DNA of 64,000 nt from Actinacidiphila sp. DG2A-62 (GTDB taxonomy: Bacteria > Actinomycetota > Actinomycetes > Streptomycetales > Streptomycetaceae): assembly GCF_035825295.1 (NCBI RefSeq), contig NZ_JAYMGI010000002.1, positions 4,469,001-4,533,000 of the forward strand. Reading direction: 5' to 3'. The notes under the pieces were generated by a model. The model saw only the letters and a program-made list of their open reading frames with translations, was not told the origin of the DNA and ran no database searches. Both the position numbers and the translations under genes were made by a program. Positions 19,156-27,456 of this stretch are shown in pieces; position 1 is the first letter of the stretch, and every line of letters starts with the position of its first letter.

Positions 19156-19405
19156 AGCTCTGCCCTCTCCTCAAACCCGTTCGCTGACCGGCCCTGCCGT
19201 GCCCTGCTCCGACGGCGGTTCCTGCCATCCATCCGACTATCGGCCCGACGACCGTCGATCACCGAATCCGTGAAGCCGTAGCCTGCGCCTGCACGGGGAT
19301 ACGCTACCCGGCGTGTCGCGCGCAACTGCGCCCCGTGCGCCTGCTGATACCTGACCGGTACCTGCGGCGGACCCGGTCGCCACACCGCGCGCGGTGTGGC
19401 GCTTC

Positions 19406-20872
19406 TCACTTGTGGAGGACCGCCTCCATCACCTTCTTGGCGATGGGCGCGGCCAGGCCGCCGCCGCTGATGTCGTCGCGGTTGGCCGAGCCGTCCTCGA
19501 CCACCACGGCCACCGCGACCGGGGAGCCCTGGTCGGTCATCGCGTAGGAGACGAACCACGCGTAGGGCGCCTTGTCGTTGCCGACGCCGTGCTGGGCGGT
19601 GCCGGTCTTGCCGCCGACCCGCACCCCCGGCTCGGAGATCTTGGCGTTGGTGCCGGTGCCCTCGTTGACCACGGTCTCCATCATCGACTGGAGCTTCTGC
19701 GCGTTCTCCGGGGACAGCGGCTTGCTCAGCTCGCTCGGGCTGGTCTGCGAGATGGTGCTCAGGTTCGGCGCCACCAGCTTGTCCACCTCGTACGGCTTCA
19801 TCAGCACGCCGTTGTTGGCGATCGCCGAGGCGACCATCGCCATCTGCAGCGGGGTGGCCGCGGTGTCGTACTGGCCGATGGAGGACTGGGCGAGCAGGTC
19901 GTCCGACATCTTGGTGTCGAAGTTGCTGGCGTCCGCCCGCACCGGCACGAACTGCTCCTTGTTGAAGCCGAACTGCTCCGCCTCGTCGACCATGTCCTTC
20001 AGCCCGACCTCGGCGCCCAGCTTGCCGAAGACCGTGTTGCAGCTGTACTTCAGCGCGTTGCGCAGCGTGGCGTCCTTGCAGGGGATGTGGCCCTCGTTGA
20101 CCAGCGGGGTGGTGGTGCCCGGCAGGGTGTAAGGGTCGGGCGTCGACGTCTTCTTGTCGATGTCGTCGATCTTCCCGCTCTGCAGCGCGGCCGCGGCGGT
20201 GACCAGCTTGAACGTCGAGCCCGGCGGGTAGGTCTGGCGCAGCGCCCGGTTGAGCATCGGGTCGTCCGGGTCGTTCTTCTTGTCCAGCGCAACCCAGTTC
20301 TTCTCGTCCGTCGCGGAGTTGCCCGCGAAGGACCCGGGGTCGTACGACGGGGTGCTGGCCAGCGCCAGGATCGCCCCGGTGCGCGGGTCGATCGCCGCGA
20401 CCGCGCCCTTCTTGCTGCCCAGGCCCTTGTACGCGGCCTCCTGCGCCTTGGCGTTGAGCGTCGTGACGACGTTCCCGCCCTTCTTCTCCTTGCCGGTGAG
20501 CAGGTCGATGGTCCGGTTGAAGAACAGCCGGTCGTCGTCCCCGGTGAGGAACTTGTCGTCCACGCCCTCCAGGAAGGTGGTGCCGTAGGCCTGCGAGGCG
20601 AAGCCGGTCACCGGCGCCCACATCGGCCCGTCGGTGTAGGTGCGCTTGTACTTGAAGTCGCTGCCGGTGGTGGTGGTGTGGCCGGTGACCGCCTTGCCGT
20701 CGACGATGATGTCGCCGCGCGGCTGGGCGTACTGGTTGATCGCCACCCGGCGGTTGTGCACGTCGTTGGACAACTGGTCGGCCTGGACGAACTGGACGTA
20801 GTTCACCCGGACCAGCAGGGCGAGGACGAGCAGGCCGCAGAAGACCGCGACGCGTCGCAGGGGCTTGTTCAC
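19406..20872 (-). CDS. pbpA: Class B penicillin-binding protein PbpA
   Basis: 488 residues. The N-terminal membrane anchor (LRRVAVFCGLLVLALLVRVNYV) is followed by a dimerisation region and the transpeptidase domain. Active-site motifs are SxxK in PGSTFKLV, SxN in SCNTVFG and KTG in VGGKTGTAQHG. It cross-links peptidoglycan with its SEDS partner. The GTG start at 20872 overlaps the rodA stop (GTGA), consistent with a translationally coupled SEDS-bPBP pair. Its frame stays open upstream inside rodA, but those residues are a shadow. Confidence 0.95.
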   Translation of the reverse strand: MNKPLRRVAVFCGLLVLALLVRVNYVQFVQADQLSNDVHNRRVAINQYAQPRGDIIVDGKAVTGHTTTTGSDFKYKRTYTDGPMWAPVTGFASQAYGTTFLEGVDDKFLTGDDDRLFFNRTIDLLTGKEKKGGNVVTTLNAKAQEAAYKGLGSKKGAVAAIDPRTGAILALASTPSYDPGSFAGNSATDEKNWVALDKKNDPDDPMLNRALRQTYPPGSTFKLVTAAAALQSGKIDDIDKKTSTPDPYTLPGTTTPLVNEGHIPCKDATLRNALKYSCNTVFGKLGAEVGLKDMVDEAEQFGFNKEQFVPVRADASNFDTKMSDDLLAQSSIGQYDTAATPLQMAMVASAIANNGVLMKPYEVDKLVAPNLSTISQTSPSELSKPLSPENAQKLQSMMETVVNEGTGTNAKISEPGVRVGGKTGTAQHGVGNDKAPYAWFVSYAMTDQGSPVAVAVVVEDGSANRDDISGGGLAAPIAKKVMEAVLHK

Positions 20873-22254
20873 TGGCTGCGCACCACCTGGGTCGCTTCGG
20901 CGTCGGGGGAGGCCGCGGGGGCCGGGGCGGGCCGCCGCGCGGTGTCGCTGATCCTCAGCAGGATCGCGACCAGGGCCCAGTTGGCGATGACCGACGAGCC
21001 GCCCTGGGCCAGGAACGGCATCGTCATGCCGGTCAGCGGGATCAGCCCGGTCACACCGCCGGCCACCACGAACACCTGGAGCGCGAAGGCGCCGGACAGG
21101 CCGATCGCCAGCAGCTTGCCGAACGGGTCGCGGGCGGCCAGCGCGGTGCGCACCCCGCGCTCGATGAGCAGCGCGTAGAGCAGCAGGATCGCCATCAGCC
21201 CGGCCAGCCCCAGCTCCTCGCCGACGGTGGCCAGGATGTAGTCGCTCTTGGGCGCGATGCCGCCGATCAGCCGGGAGTAGCCCTGGCCGAGGCCGGAGCC
21301 GAACAGGCCGCCGGAGCCGAAGGCGTACATCGACTGCGCGGTCTCGGTGACGCCGCCGTTGGAGGCCAGCTCCAGCGGGTGCAGCCAGTCGTGGACGCGC
21401 ACCTTCACGTGCGGCTCCGAGCTGCCGACCACGGCCGCGCCGCCCGCGCTGAGCAGCAGGCCGAAGACGATCCAGCTGGTCCGCTCGGTGGCCACGTACA
21501 GCATGATCACGAACAGGCCGAAGAACAGCAGCGAGGTGCCGAGGTCGGTCTCGAAGACCAGGATGAGCATGCTCATCGCCCAGATCACCAGGATCGGGCC
21601 GAGGTCGCGGCCGCGCGGCAGGTACAGGCCCATGAAGCGGCGCGAGGCCAGCGCCAGCGCGTCCCGCTTGACCATCAGGTAGCCGGCGAAGAAGACGGTG
21701 ATGATGATCTTGGCGAACTCGCCGGGCTGCAGCGACCCGATGCCCGGCAGGGTGATCCAGATCCGGGCGCCGTAGACCGCGGGGAAGAACACCGGCAGCA
21801 CCAGCAGCACCAGCGACAGGAACATCGAGATGTAGGTGTAGCGCTGCAGGATGCGGTGGTCCTTGAGGAACACCAGCACGCACACGAACAGCGCCACCCC
21901 GAGCGTCGACCACATCAGCTGCTTGGGCGCCATCGCCGAGCCGAGCACCGGCTCCTGGTCCAGCCGCCAGATCAGCACCAGGCCGAGGCCGTTGAGCAGG
22001 GTGGCGATCGGCAGCATCAGCGGGTCGGAGTACGGGGCGAACTTGCGCACCAGCAGGTGCGCGATGCCCGCGAGCACGCCCAGGCCCAGGCCGTAGCCGA
22101 GCAGGCCGGCCGGCACCGAGTCGTTCTTGGCCAGGCCGACGTTGGCGTACGCGAACACCGGGATGGCCACGGCGAAGACGAGCAGGGCCAGCTCGGTGTT
22201 GCGGCGGTTGGGCGCGCCGATCGAGGTGATGGTGGTGGTGTTGCTGGCGCTCAT
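20869..22254 (-). CDS. rodA: SEDS-family peptidoglycan glycosyltransferase RodA/FtsW
   Basis: 461 residues with about ten to twelve transmembrane helices. The SEDS signature regions are clear: RIWITLPGIGSLQPGEFAKI, VFETDLGTSLLFFG, and APKSDYILATVGEELGLAG near the C-terminus. SEDS proteins polymerise glycan strands from lipid II and act with a class B PBP, here the overlapping pbpA. The ATG at 22254 is preceded by AGGAG. FtsW proper is normally in the dcw cluster, so this origin-proximal copy is the RodA-type paralogue. Confidence 0.94.
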   Translation of the reverse strand: MSASNTTTITSIGAPNRRNTELALLVFAVAIPVFAYANVGLAKNDSVPAGLLGYGLGLGVLAGIAHLLVRKFAPYSDPLMLPIATLLNGLGLVLIWRLDQEPVLGSAMAPKQLMWSTLGVALFVCVLVFLKDHRILQRYTYISMFLSLVLLVLPVFFPAVYGARIWITLPGIGSLQPGEFAKIIITVFFAGYLMVKRDALALASRRFMGLYLPRGRDLGPILVIWAMSMLILVFETDLGTSLLFFGLFVIMLYVATERTSWIVFGLLLSAGGAAVVGSSEPHVKVRVHDWLHPLELASNGGVTETAQSMYAFGSGGLFGSGLGQGYSRLIGGIAPKSDYILATVGEELGLAGLMAILLLYALLIERGVRTALAARDPFGKLLAIGLSGAFALQVFVVAGGVTGLIPLTGMTMPFLAQGGSSVIANWALVAILLRISDTARRPAPAPAASPDAEATQVVRSQ

Positions 22255-22285
22255 GAAGAGCCGGCTCCTCCTGCTGCTCCCGCTC

Positions 22286-23860
22286 CTACTGCTGACCGGT
22301 ACCGCATTGCTGCGCCAGCTTCTTCTCGCTGTCGGTCAGGGGCGGGGTGGGGGCGGTGGACGGGGTCGGGGTGCTGCCGGCCGTGGGCGTGCCCCCCTTG
22401 GCGGGGGTCTTGCCGGGAGACGTGGTGGGGGTGCCGGCGGGCTTCTTCTGCCCGCTCTGCGTGCCGGCGCTGCCGGTGGCCCCGCCCGCGCCCACCGAGC
22501 CCGCGGCGGTCTTGGCCGCCCCGGAGCCGGCGCTGCCGACGACCGTGCGGGCGTCCGCGACCTTCCGGCACACGTCCGCCTGCTGGGCCAGCTCGTCGGC
22601 CTTGTCCGACGCCTGGCCGAGGCTGCTCACCGCGATGGTGTCCTCGACCTGCTTGCGCTGGTACGAGGGCAGGTACTTCAGCGGGATGTCGGTGCGGTCC
22701 TTGTGCACCTTCGACAGGCTGATCCAGCCCAGCTTCTGGTCGATGCCCTGGTAGACCGCGACGTGGTCGTCCTTGGCGCCGACGTAGTACTGCGTCTGCG
22801 TCCAGGCGTACGCGCCGTACAGCCCGCCGCCGACGACGGCCAGCACCACCACCGCGATGACGGTGCGCCTGAGCCAGGCGCGCCGCTTGGGCTTGTCGAA
22901 GGCGTCGTCGTCGTACGCGCCGAAGGAGCCGAGCACGCCGGCCTGCCCGGGGTCGCCGCTGCCGGGCGGCCCGAAGGCGCCGGAGGGGCCGCCCTGGTGC
23001 GGGGTGCGGCCCAGCTCCGAGGCGCGGCCCGCGGGGGTCTGCAGGTGCCGCGGGTCGGACAGCGGCAGCTGGGTGTCGGCGACCGCGCCTACGACCACTG
23101 GGGTGTCATTGAGCTGCGCGGCCAGCGTGTCGCCGTCGTCGGTGTCCAGCACGTCGGCGACGATGCACGTGATGTTGTCGGGTCCGCCGCCGCGCAGGGC
23201 GAGCTGGATCAGCTCCTGCACGGTCTCGTGCGGGGCCTGGTAGCCGGCGAGGGTGTCCTCGAGGGTCTGGTGGCTGACGACGCCGGACAGACCGTCGGAG
23301 CAGATCAGATACCGGTCGCCGACCCGCACCTCGCGGATGGAGAGGTCGGGCTCGACGTGTTCGCCGCTGCCCAGCGCGCGCATCAGCAGCGAGCGCTGCG
23401 GGTGCGTGGTGGCCTCCTCCTCGGTGATGCGGCCCTCGTCGACCAGCCGCTGCACCCAGGTGTGGTCCTGGGTGATCTGGGTCAGCGTGCCGTCGCGCAG
23501 CAGGTACGCGCGCGAGTCGCCGACGTGCACCAGGCCGAGCCGCTGGCCGGTCCACAGCAGCGCGGTGAGCGTGGTGCCCATGCCCTCCAGCTGCGGGTCC
23601 TCCTGGACCATGTGCAGCAGCTGGTCGTTGGCGCGCTGTACGGCGGTGCCCAGCGAGGTGAGGATGTCGGAGCCGGGGATGTCGTCGTCGAGCGTGACGA
23701 TGGTGGAGATCACCTCGGAGGAGGCGACCTCGCCGGCGGCCTGGCCGCCCATGCCGTCGGCGATCGCGAGCAGACGGGGGCCGGCGTAGCCGGAGTCCTC
23801 GTTCCCCTCGCGGATCATGCCCTTGTGCGAACCGGCGGCGAAACGCAGGCTCAGGGACAT
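22286..23860 (-). CDS. pstP: PP2C-family serine/threonine phosphatase PstP
   Basis: About 524 residues. The cytoplasmic PP2C domain (about 5-240) has GNEDSGYAG, LLAIADGMGGQAAGE, VGDSRAYLLRDG, SDGLSGVV and GGPDNITCIV, which bind the metal centre. A linker leads to one transmembrane helix (about 315-335, TVIAVVVLAVVGGGLYGAYAW) and an extracytoplasmic domain with a Gly/Thr/Pro-rich tail. It reverses phosphorylation by PknA/PknB. The ATG at 23860 was chosen because GGGGGAGGT sits seven bases upstream; an in-frame ATG at 23890 lacks such a site. It is in the operon with fhaB and rodA. Confidence 0.93.
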   Translation of the reverse strand: MSLSLRFAAGSHKGMIREGNEDSGYAGPRLLAIADGMGGQAAGEVASSEVISTIVTLDDDIPGSDILTSLGTAVQRANDQLLHMVQEDPQLEGMGTTLTALLWTGQRLGLVHVGDSRAYLLRDGTLTQITQDHTWVQRLVDEGRITEEEATTHPQRSLLMRALGSGEHVEPDLSIREVRVGDRYLICSDGLSGVVSHQTLEDTLAGYQAPHETVQELIQLALRGGGPDNITCIVADVLDTDDGDTLAAQLNDTPVVVGAVADTQLPLSDPRHLQTPAGRASELGRTPHQGGPSGAFGPPGSGDPGQAGVLGSFGAYDDDAFDKPKRRAWLRRTVIAVVVLAVVGGGLYGAYAWTQTQYYVGAKDDHVAVYQGIDQKLGWISLSKVHKDRTDIPLKYLPSYQRKQVEDTIAVSSLGQASDKADELAQQADVCRKVADARTVVGSAGSGAAKTAAGSVGAGGATGSAGTQSGQKKPAGTPTTSPGKTPAKGGTPTAGSTPTPSTAPTPPLTDSEKKLAQQCGTGQQ

Positions 23861-23947
23861 GCGCACCTCCCCCGTCGGCTCCGGGTACATCCGCACGCTG
23901 CCCACCCTCTCGCTCGCGCGTCGTGGCTCCGCTCGCCCATTGTGCGA

Positions 23948-24469
23948 CTACTTCCGCAGCTCGATGACGGTCTTGCCGATGCGGATCGGCGCACCCAGCG
24001 GAACCGGCGTGGGCGTGGTCAGCCGGTTCCGGTCCAGATAGGTGCCGTTGGTGGAACCCAGGTCCTCGACGATCCACTGGCCGTCGCGGTCCGGGTAGAT
24101 CCTGGCATGCCTGCTGGACGCGTAGTCGTCGTCGAGCACAATCGTCGAGTCGTGCGCCCGGCCCAGGGTGATCGTCTGGCCCTGGAGCGCGACGGTCGTG
24201 CCGGCCAGCGATCCTTCGGCGACCACCAGTTTGGTCGGGGCGCCGCGGCGCTGCCGCGCGGGCTGCGGCTGCTGGCGGGCCGGTGCGGGCTGCGCCTGCT
24301 GCTGCCGCTGCTGCGGCGGCCGGGACCGGTCGTCCCCGCGGCGCGAGGCGCGCTGGGTCACCCGGGTCCCGAACAGGTCACTGCGGATGACCTGCACCGC
24401 GACGATGACGAACAGCCACAGCACGGCGAGAAAGCCCAGCCGCATGACCGTGAGGGTCAGCTCTGACAT
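23948..24469 (-). CDS. fhaB: FHA-domain protein FhaB/FipA
   Basis: 173 residues. One N-terminal transmembrane helix (about 8-27) is followed by a Gln/Pro/Arg-rich linker and a C-terminal forkhead-associated domain with ITLGRAHDSTIVL, DDYASSRHARIY and EDLGSTNGTYLD, the phosphothreonine-binding core. FHA proteins beside PknA/PknB read the kinase signal and recruit division proteins. It sits between fhaA and pstP in the leftward operon. Confidence 0.93.
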   Translation of the reverse strand: MSELTLTVMRLGFLAVLWLFVIVAVQVIRSDLFGTRVTQRASRRGDDRSRPPQQRQQQAQPAPARQQPQPARQRRGAPTKLVVAEGSLAGTTVALQGQTITLGRAHDSTIVLDDDYASSRHARIYPDRDGQWIVEDLGSTNGTYLDRNRLTTPTPVPLGAPIRIGKTVIELRK

Positions 24470-24479
24470 TGGCCCCGCT

Positions 24480-25436
24480 TCACCCTTCGGCTTGCCGGTA
24501 GACGATGGTGGTGCTCCCCACGACGATGCGGGAGCCGTCGCGGAGCGTAGCGCGCTGGGTGTGCTGTCCGTCCACCACGATGCCGTTGGTGGACCCGAGG
24601 TCCTGGACGACCGAGGGCGTGCCGACCCTGATCTCGCAGTGCTTGCGGGACACCCCGGGGTCGTCCACCCGCACGTCGGCCTCGGTGGAACGGCCGAGAA
24701 CGAGCGTGGCGCGGGAGATCTGGTGCCGGGTGCCGTTGATCTCGATCCAGCGGCGGGTGCTCGCCGCGGGGGAGCCCGCCGGGACGCCGGTGCCGGGCAG
24801 CCGGGTCACCGAGGCGCCGCCGGGGCGGTGGGCGCCGGGCGGCGGGGCCGCGGGCATCGGCGGCGGGCCGGAGGGGCGTCCGCCGGGGGCTCCGTGGCCG
24901 CCGGGGCCGGGACGGCCGCCGGGCGCCGGGTAGGCCGGGCGGGGCTGCTGCGGGTAGCCCTGCTGGGGCTGCGGGCCCGGCTGGTACGGGGCCTGGTGCG
25001 GCTGGTGGGCCTGCTGCCCCTGGTGGCCCTGGTAGCCGCCGTGATCGGGGTGCTGCGACTCGCTGGCGGCCAGGGTGCGGCTGCGCACCCGGTACAGGCC
25101 GGTGTCGAGGTCGTCGGCCCGTTCCAGATGGACCTTGATGGCGCCCATGAAGGTGTAGCGCTGCTGCTTGGCGTAGTCCTCGACCATGCCGGCCAGTTCG
25201 TCGCCCAGCTGCACCGCGTACGGGCTCAGCCGCTCGTAGTCCGGCGCGCTCAGCTCCACGATGAAGTCGTTCGGCACCACGGTGCGGTCGCGGTTCCAGA
25301 TCGTGGCGTTGTTGTCGCACTCACGCTGCAGCGCGCCGGCGATCTCGACGGGCTGCACCTCGCTCTTGAAGACCTTGGCGAAGGTGCCGTTCACCAGGCC
25401 TTCCAGCCGCTGCTCAAAGCGCTTCATCACACCCAC
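24480..25436 (-). CDS. fhaA: FhaA: DUF3662 plus FHA domain protein
   Basis: 318 residues. The N-terminal DUF3662 domain (about 1-125; RFEQRLEGLVNGTFAKVFKS, QPVEIAGALQREC) is followed by a Gln/Pro/Gly-rich disordered middle. The C-terminal FHA domain contains LVLGRSTEADVRVDDPGVSRKH and DLGSTNGIVVDG. It binds phosphorylated partners of the PknB pathway, including MviN-type flippases in mycobacteria. The GTG at 25436 has GGAGG six bases upstream; the nearby ATG at 25427 is too far from that site. It is the first gene of the leftward operon. Confidence 0.93.
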   Translation of the reverse strand: MGVMKRFEQRLEGLVNGTFAKVFKSEVQPVEIAGALQRECDNNATIWNRDRTVVPNDFIVELSAPDYERLSPYAVQLGDELAGMVEDYAKQQRYTFMGAIKVHLERADDLDTGLYRVRSRTLAASESQHPDHGGYQGHQGQQAHQPHQAPYQPGPQPQQGYPQQPRPAYPAPGGRPGPGGHGAPGGRPSGPPPMPAAPPPGAHRPGGASVTRLPGTGVPAGSPAASTRRWIEINGTRHQISRATLVLGRSTEADVRVDDPGVSRKHCEIRVGTPSVVQDLGSTNGIVVDGQHTQRATLRDGSRIVVGSTTIVYRQAEG

Positions 25437-25780
25437 CGGGCACCTCCCTCCTCGGGCTCTTCCATCGGGTCATGTCGATACTGCTTACTGATCGTATCCA
25501 CGCGCGGGAAAAACGGCTGGTTCCCCGATCCCGGCGGGCAGGCCAGTGTCAACCCTCACACCCGCCCTGCCCGTGGACCCCCTGCCCACTGCGATGGTAG
25601 AGGTGCCGTCCGGTGACGGTCCCCGGTTCCCCTGTCCCCAGTGTCCCGTACCCCGTGACGGCAAACCGATGTGATCGAGCCCCTGGCGGCGTGCTAATCT
25701 TCTGCGTGTCGGGAGGCGCTCCCACACCACCGGGACGGCACAGTCCACCGGATGTGTGAGAATCGAACGACAGCACCTAT
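25437..25780. other. Gene-free divergent spacer between fhaA and tRNA-Leu
   Basis: The 344-bp spacer must hold the fhaA operon promoter (leftward) and the tRNA promoter (rightward). The only tentative element is TAATCT at 25695-25700, a possible -10 hexamer for the tRNA, without a good -35. No gene is seen. Confidence 0.4.
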
Positions 25781-25867
25781 GCGCGGGTGGCGGAATAGGC
25801 AGACGCGCTGGATTCAGGTTCCAGTGCCCGCAAGGGCGTGGGGGTTCAACTCCCCCCTCGCGCACCA
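25781..25867 (+). tRNA. tRNA-Leu (CAG)
   Basis: 87 bases including an encoded CCA end. The acceptor stem gcgcggg pairs with ctcgcgc. The anticodon stem ctgga/tccag closes loop ttcaggt, giving anticodon CAG at 25815-25817 for CUG codons. A long variable arm (tgcccgcaagggcgt) and the gggggttcaactccccc T-arm are typical of a class II leucine tRNA. Confidence 0.96.
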
Positions 25868-25872
25868 CGGCA

Positions 25873-25915
25873 GAACCCCCGTCCCGGATCTTTCCGGGGC
25901 GGGGGTTCTTCCTTT
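25873..25915 (+). terminator. Rho-independent terminator after tRNA-Leu
   Basis: The inverted repeat gaacccccgtcccgg (25873-25887) and ccggggcgggggttc (25894-25908) pairs at 14 of 15 positions, with one G-U. It has a six-base loop and a pyrimidine-rich tail ttccttt. Confidence 0.85.
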
Positions 25916-26068
25916 GTGCTGCTTTCGCGCTCGGAGGGTCGGCGACACGCGTGGGCGCGCCGGTGGCAGGGCGCGGGGAACCGGGGCAGGGTGGTGTCCG
26001 TTGGTCCCATTGGGCAAAGGAATCGTCAAGCGGCGCGGCCCGCGCCGAACCGAGCAGGGAGATCCACC

Positions 26069-26644
26069 ATGGGTGTCAGCCTCTCCAAGGGCGGCAATGT
26101 CTCGCTGACGAAGGAGGCCCCCGGTCTCACGGCGGTCAGCGTCGGTCTGGGCTGGGACGTGCGTACCACCACCGGGTCGGACTTCGACCTCGACGCGAGC
26201 GCGCTGCTGCTCGACGCGTCGGGCAAGGTCGTGTCGGACAAGCACTTCGTCTTCTTCAACAACCTCAAGAGCCCGGACGGCTCGGTCGAGCACACCGGCG
26301 ACAACCTCACCGGTGAGGGCGAGGGCGACGACGAGGTGATCAAGGTCAACCTGGCGGGCGTGCCGGCCGAGGTCGACAAGATCGTCTTCCCGGTGTCCAT
26401 CTACGAGGGCGAGACCCGCCAGCAGAGCTTCGGCCAGGTGCGCAACGCGTTCATCCGCGTGGTGAACCAGGCCGGCGGCGCGGAGATCGCCCGCTACGAC
26501 CTCACCGAGGACGCCTCCACCGAGACCGCGATGGTCTTCGGCGAGCTGTACCGCAACGGCGCGGAGTGGAAGTTCCGCGCCGTCGGCCAGGGCTACGCCT
26601 CGGGCCTGCGCGGCATCGCGCAGGACTTCGGCGTCAACCTCTGA
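26069..26644 (+). CDS. terD: TerD family protein
   Basis: 191 residues, soluble. The N-terminus MGVSLSKGGNVSLTKEAPGL is followed by the Ca2+-binding signature GSDFDLDASALLL and HFVFFNNLKSPDGSVEHTGDN. It ends with a GVPAEVDKIVFPVSIYEG beta-sheet region. The length is standard for TerD. TerD proteins bind calcium and are linked with stress and tellurite resistance, and in Streptomyces with development. The ATG follows AGGGAGA. It is monocistronic here, between tRNA-Leu and a convergent MarR gene. Confidence 0.95.
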   Translation: MGVSLSKGGNVSLTKEAPGLTAVSVGLGWDVRTTTGSDFDLDASALLLDASGKVVSDKHFVFFNNLKSPDGSVEHTGDNLTGEGEGDDEVIKVNLAGVPAEVDKIVFPVSIYEGETRQQSFGQVRNAFIRVVNQAGGAEIARYDLTEDASTETAMVFGELYRNGAEWKFRAVGQGYASGLRGIAQDFGVNL

Positions 26645-26704
26645 GGCCCGCTCCGCCGCACGGGGCCCGGTCGCGGCTCCCGTGCGGATGGACGCCGTCT
26701 CCGC

Positions 26705-27307
26705 TCAGCCGGCGGGGGCGGCGTCGGCCCGCCGCGTCGGCCCGGCGGCGGCCGGCTCCGCGACCCGGTCGGCGGGGGCGGCGTCGGCCTGCGGCGCGAC
26801 GTGCGAGGCGGCGTCGGCCTGCGGCGCGACGTGTGACGCGGCGTCCTCGTTGTAGCGCCGCAGATAGGCCGCGAAGCGCTCCAGGTCGGCCGGCTCCCAG
26901 TCCGCGAGCCGCTGGTCGAAGGCCGCCCGCCGGTTGAGCTGGGCCGCGGTCAGCACTTCGACGCCCTTCGGCGCCAGGTGCAGCACCTGCACGCGCTGGT
27001 CGGTCGGGTCGGTGCGGCGCTCGATGTACTCCAGCCGCTCCAGTGCCGCCACCTGGCGGCTCACCGTCGACTTGTCCAGCAGGTAGTGCGCCGCGAGGTC
27101 CGTCGCCCGGCAGCCCTGCTGCTCCTCCAGGTGCGCGAGGATCGTGTACGAGACCAGGGACAGGTCGGGGTGCATGCGGGCCGCGGTGGCCCGGGCGCGG
27201 CGGGCGAACGCGGTCAGCTCGCGCTGGATGCTGTTCAGGGACGACTGCCGGGTCGGCGGGGCGTCGCGCACCTCCGCCGCGGAGATCGCTGCTGGCGTCC
27301 CGGTCAT
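26705..27307 (-). CDS. MarR family transcriptional regulator
   Basis: 200 residues. A central winged helix-turn-helix has SLVSYTILAHLEEQQGCRAT, LAAHYLLDKSTVSRQVAALE and the wing ERRTDPTDQRVQVLHL. The ATG at 27307 is preceded by AAGGAG. The C-terminal 35 residues are low-complexity Ala/Asp/Pro and include two copies of a ten-residue unit from a 30-bp tandem repeat. MarR dimers usually repress adjacent or own genes in response to small ligands; no obvious target is adjacent. It is convergent with terD. Confidence 0.9.
   Translation of the reverse strand: MTGTPAAISAAEVRDAPPTRQSSLNSIQRELTAFARRARATAARMHPDLSLVSYTILAHLEEQQGCRATDLAAHYLLDKSTVSRQVAALERLEYIERRTDPTDQRVQVLHLAPKGVEVLTAAQLNRRAAFDQRLADWEPADLERFAAYLRRYNEDAASHVAPQADAASHVAPQADAAPADRVAEPAAAGPTRRADAAPAG
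26781..26840 (-). repeat. 30-bp tandem repeat at the 3' end of the marR gene
   Basis: Two 30-bp units (26781-26810 and 26811-26840) differ at only a few bases. They encode AASHVAPQAD twice in the disordered tail of the MarR protein. The unit keeps the frame. Confidence 0.85.
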
Positions 27308-27456
27308 CGCGCCACTCCTTGTCGGTCCCACCCGCGGGTCTCTCGCGGGTCGTTCGGTCCCTCGCGGGTCGTTAGCGGATCGTTCGCGGGCGCTCGCACG
27401 ACGACGGCGTCCCGTGAGAGTTGCATAATACAACGAACTCGCGGGCCGATCCCGCG

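Noticed and set aside
21400..21415. Second parS-like site inside rodA
   Set aside because: Only the TTCACGTG core is shared; the right arm does not match.
22127..24466. 779-codon rightward open frame
   Set aside because: It is antisense to pstP and fhaB, which have clear domains; high GC content leaves stops rare in the opposite strand.
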